Positions 61,001 through 64,000 of a DNA stretch of 64,000 nt are shown piece after piece. The stretch's first letter is position 1, and every line of letters starts with the position of its first letter. The notes under the pieces are model-generated. The model worked only from the letters and a program-made list of their open reading frames with translations, did not search any database and was not told the DNA's origin. Position numbers and translations under genes: made by a program. Source of the stretch: Anastatus disparis (Eukaryota > Arthropoda > Insecta > Hymenoptera > Eupelmidae); the NCBI GenBank assembly GCA_017163975.1, contig JAFFSR010000221.1, positions 3,224,001 through 3,288,000 on the forward strand. The letters are read 5' to 3'.

Positions 61001-64000
61001 CGCTATGTACACAGTTAGAAACGGATATAGTGTGTAACTAGAACGAAAAAAAAAAAAAGAGATGGAGAGAGAGAAAAAAAAAAGTTTAGCAAAGTGAAAA
61101 TCATGATGCAACCTTGCACTCTTATCCCATCCACAAGATAATTTCGGATTCAAAGCCGAAAAATTTTGCGCAATAAATAATCAAGACTTTCCTATTACTC
61201 CGAAAACTAAATGAGAATTAATTACCCGAGAAGACTTAACACTAATTCTTCGTGTGGCATAGATTTGGAGGAAGAAAAATAAAACAACTTTTTTTTTCCT
61301 TTCTTTTATCCAAAACTCGAATGACGTTAAGATTGTTAAGTTCGGAACCCCCAGTCAGCGCCTTAGTTTTTTTAACGAAAAAGTTGAAACTCGAAATTAG
61401 GAGCGATATTTTATTATAGCCCGAGAATGTAGATAACCGAAATACCTCGAAATTTATATAAAATCGGTAAATATATATGTATATGAGAAACTAATATACG
61501 TGCCCCAGATACTTTAAATTTTATAGAAGTAAATAAATTCCCTCAGGATTAATTTAACGTATGAAGTAATAATGTCGAAGATAATAATATTGATTATTGA
61601 AAAGGTATCAAATTTGTCATTATTGTGGAATATTAAATATTTTACTTGCAACGTTCGATATCATCAATTTTAAATTACCTTGAATTCTGTTTTTAATAAT
61701 AATATTAGTCATTTTGTAGAAAGTAATTTTTTTTCCGAACAAAGTAAATTTTTTATTTATTTTTCTTTTTAAATCTTAATAAATTTCTTCTCGAGATTGC
61801 ATCAAGCAGTAATAAATAATAGATGATTTCGACTTGTTTTCTTCAATATTCTTTTATCCTATCTGTCGTAAAAAGCGTTTTTATGTACAATCTTTTTTTC
61901 AACAAAGTAGATCCTTTTTCAATTTAAAAATTTATTAGATTTTTAAGAGCTTGAATATTATCAATTTCATATTAATTTTTTAAAAATCTATAAAATTTAT
62001 AAATTTAGTAAGATAAATATTTATCCAATCGTTAAATTCTATCAATCAATAATAAAAAGAACAGAATTTGCATTTGTTCGTATTTCTATTCTTGTAATAA
62101 CCGAATCCAACTCAAATTGATATGTACATATTATATATATGCGTACAATGTAATAGTATAATTTAAATGTATGCACAGATATATAGCAATGTACTTTAAA
62201 TTTATGGAATGCGTTTGTAAAGCAAATTTGGCATGGCCCTAAGGTACACGCTTCAGGGCAAATATTGATTTTTTTGGACAATTTACAAGAAAGGATACCT
62301 TAATTCAATACGATTGTATTTTTTATTAGTTACGTATATCAATATTTTACTTTATCGAGTTTATCATGTTTTCGGTTTTATTTATTTTTTCCTTAACACT
62401 TATTAATTTTTTCTTTGACATTAAAATTAAATTTAACGTTATTGAAATAAAATAAAAATTTTACTTTCTATCTTTTCAATGTTTAAAAATAACATTTTCG
62501 TTTAATTAAAAACTATTATCTTTAAATTCCTAACCTATTTTTAGCTCGAACGTGTACTTAATTATGAGAAATAATTTAATTCAAGCGTTAAAATTAAATG
62601 AATCGTTAGTAAAATTGCGAACAATTAAAAAAAGAAGATTCACTTCTAACGTTATAACGAATAAATAAAATTCCAAGCCGAAGAGGAAAAAAAAAGAGTA
62701 TATAATCTTGACACGCGAACAATTTTCTACACTCTTGAGCATCAAGACGTATATGATTACCAAGCTCTTTCTCTTTCTCACTGTCGCCTTCTTGACTTTA
62801 TTAAATTTTATCTGAATATCCTCCTTTGTTTATCGTTGAGAATTTTATTCAGCCGAGAACATTAAAACCCTAAAGACGTATTTAAATTTACAACTTCAAG
62901 AACCATCAAACCCTCTGCTCAAGGAATTTCAAACTCCATTGTTACGGATGAAAAAATTTTTTCAAAAGTTTTGAGAAAAAATGAAAATTAAATAAAAATA
63001 AAAGATAAATATCTCTTATTTAACTTAACGTATAATTTATTTCTATGAATCTTCACTCTTTCAAATATGGGCCATCTTCGCTTACTTTACTCGATATATT
63101 GATTTTTCGTACATAATAACGAAACTTTATGAGCGTTTAGATACTTGTAAAGAGAGAGAGAGAAATACATATAACCAACTGAAACATGTCCTATTTTCAA
63201 CTTCCATATTGCAGATTGATACTATTTTTAACTTTTCTTTGTATTTATAAATTATAGAATTTTCAAAGTTTATTATTAAATTGGCTTTGAAAATTGCGAT
63301 AAATTATATCAAGGTATGATTATTCTCTACTTCTTTTTCAATTTTTGCGTGATAATATTTAGAATTTTAATAATATACAAATTAATGTATTCATATTTTA
63401 AACTTAAAATCTATTCGATTGAATAAATTACACTTAGAAATAATTATCACACTGATGCCATAAAATTAAAAGTTTTAGTAAAGAATACGAGATATTTTCA
63501 ATGCCCAGAAAGACGAAAACTTTTTAGGATGCAAATGTATACAAAAAGTTACAATATTCATATAAACTCACTAAAAGTAGATCATGTCTGAGATCGTTGA
63601 GACAAGAAAAGAACAAAAAAAAAAAAAGAAAATACGAGAGAAGTCCTCAAGAGCCTTGAAATTCCGTAGACTTATTTTTTTTTTTTTATGAATGGAATGA
63701 AAAATGATGCCAATTGAAAGCTCATTTTATGTTTTATACGATTATACGAAAAACTTTTTAGATTTATCAATCTTGATGAGGAAGACAATTTTCTTGCTGC
63801 CTTTTCCATCCCTCTTTTGTTATTTTTTTTTTTCAAATCTTTTTTAATCCACAGTACTTTAATGAGTATTTTCTCGATTCATCCCTATGTTTTCTACGCT
63901 CAATTACCACTTAACTACTTGCTACAAGGACATTTCTTTCTTTCTTTTTAATTAAAGATTTCTTAGCGCCAAACGAGTGTAACTATTACCGGTTTTAAAG
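58098..64000 (-). other. Partial tomosyn intron upstream of exon a
   Basis: AT-rich sequence with GA/CT simple tracts. I looked for the N-terminal tomosyn coding segment that should precede TFRHGFP and did not find it, so the upstream exon probably lies above 64000. The only structured feature noted is the minisatellite at 58608. Confidence 0.6.
58608..58703 (+). repeat. Minisatellite, 3 x 32 bp
   Basis: Three adjacent 32-bp units beginning AACTTGTAGCTCACCACAAG, AACTTGTAGTTTGCTCCAAG and AACTTGTACTTCATGACAAG. Each contains an internal CTTGT...ACAAG-type inverted repeat, so each can form a small hairpin. Confidence 0.8.

Noticed and set aside
58098..64000. Search for the N-terminal tomosyn exon(s)
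   Set aside because: No minus-strand segment fitting the expected residues before TFRHGFP with a matching donor was found, so none was annotated.
1..64000. CRISPR arrays, bacterial operons, integrated virus genes
   Set aside because: No spaced direct repeats of CRISPR type, no ribosome-binding-site-led gene clusters, and no viral capsid or polymerase-like frame seen.

Overview
The window is strongly AT-rich eukaryotic DNA (by eye about three quarters A+T), rich in poly-T/poly-A runs, TA/CT/GT microsatellites and small inverted-repeat elements. It has one host gene with long introns, no operons and no prokaryotic signals. Protein resemblance, gene structure and repeat content point to an insect genome. 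A parasitoid-type hymenopteran is possible, but I cannot name the species.

The host gene is tomosyn (syntaxin-binding protein 5 family, a relative of Lethal giant larvae), on the minus strand across almost the whole window. I reconstructed ten consecutive internal coding exons by hand: 58000-58097, 47066-47248, 39799-39933, 23502-23565, 16074-16278, 13019-13094, 7650-7804, 3999-4290, 2606-2849 and 262-497. All nine enclosed introns have GT-AG ends, and the reading phase is preserved across every junction. The exons give about 562 codons (1,688 bp) in 58 kb. They cover most of the N-terminal WD40 propeller region, the LLGL domain and the start of the linker to the second propeller. The first exon(s) lie above base 64000 or were not found. 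The second propeller remainder, the tail and the R-SNARE motif lie below base 1.

Region by region. 1-13 kb: exons 10 to 7 with short introns, one unexplained small plus-strand ORF (3038-3250) and a decayed SINE head (3509). 13-23.5 kb: exons 6 to 4, two palindromic MITEs (15.2 and 16.4 kb), a 1.1-kb inverted-repeat element with an ACTCGAGTA-type satellite core (16.8-17.9 kb), a small foldback (18.35 kb) and a SINE (20.5 kb). 23.5-39.8 kb: the largest intron (16.2 kb), with three SINE copies. One of these (35.06-37.58 kb) is split by a young 2.3-kb retroelement that encodes an intact 540-residue LINE ORF1 protein but no reverse transcriptase, and is flanked by a perfect 15-bp target-site duplication. 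39.9-58 kb: three exons, a cluster of nuclear-receptor half-sites beside a TATA box (40.9 kb), a GC-rich MITE (51.15 kb) and a complex foldback locus (54.0-54.8 kb). 58.1-64 kb: upstream intron with a 3 x 32-bp minisatellite.

The single gene product is expected to act at presynaptic and other secretory sites, binding syntaxin and SNAP-25 to restrain vesicle priming. The rest of the window is intron, colonised by transposable elements. The most notable candidate is the ORF1-only ('half-LINE') element nested in the anticodon region of a tRNA-derived SINE.
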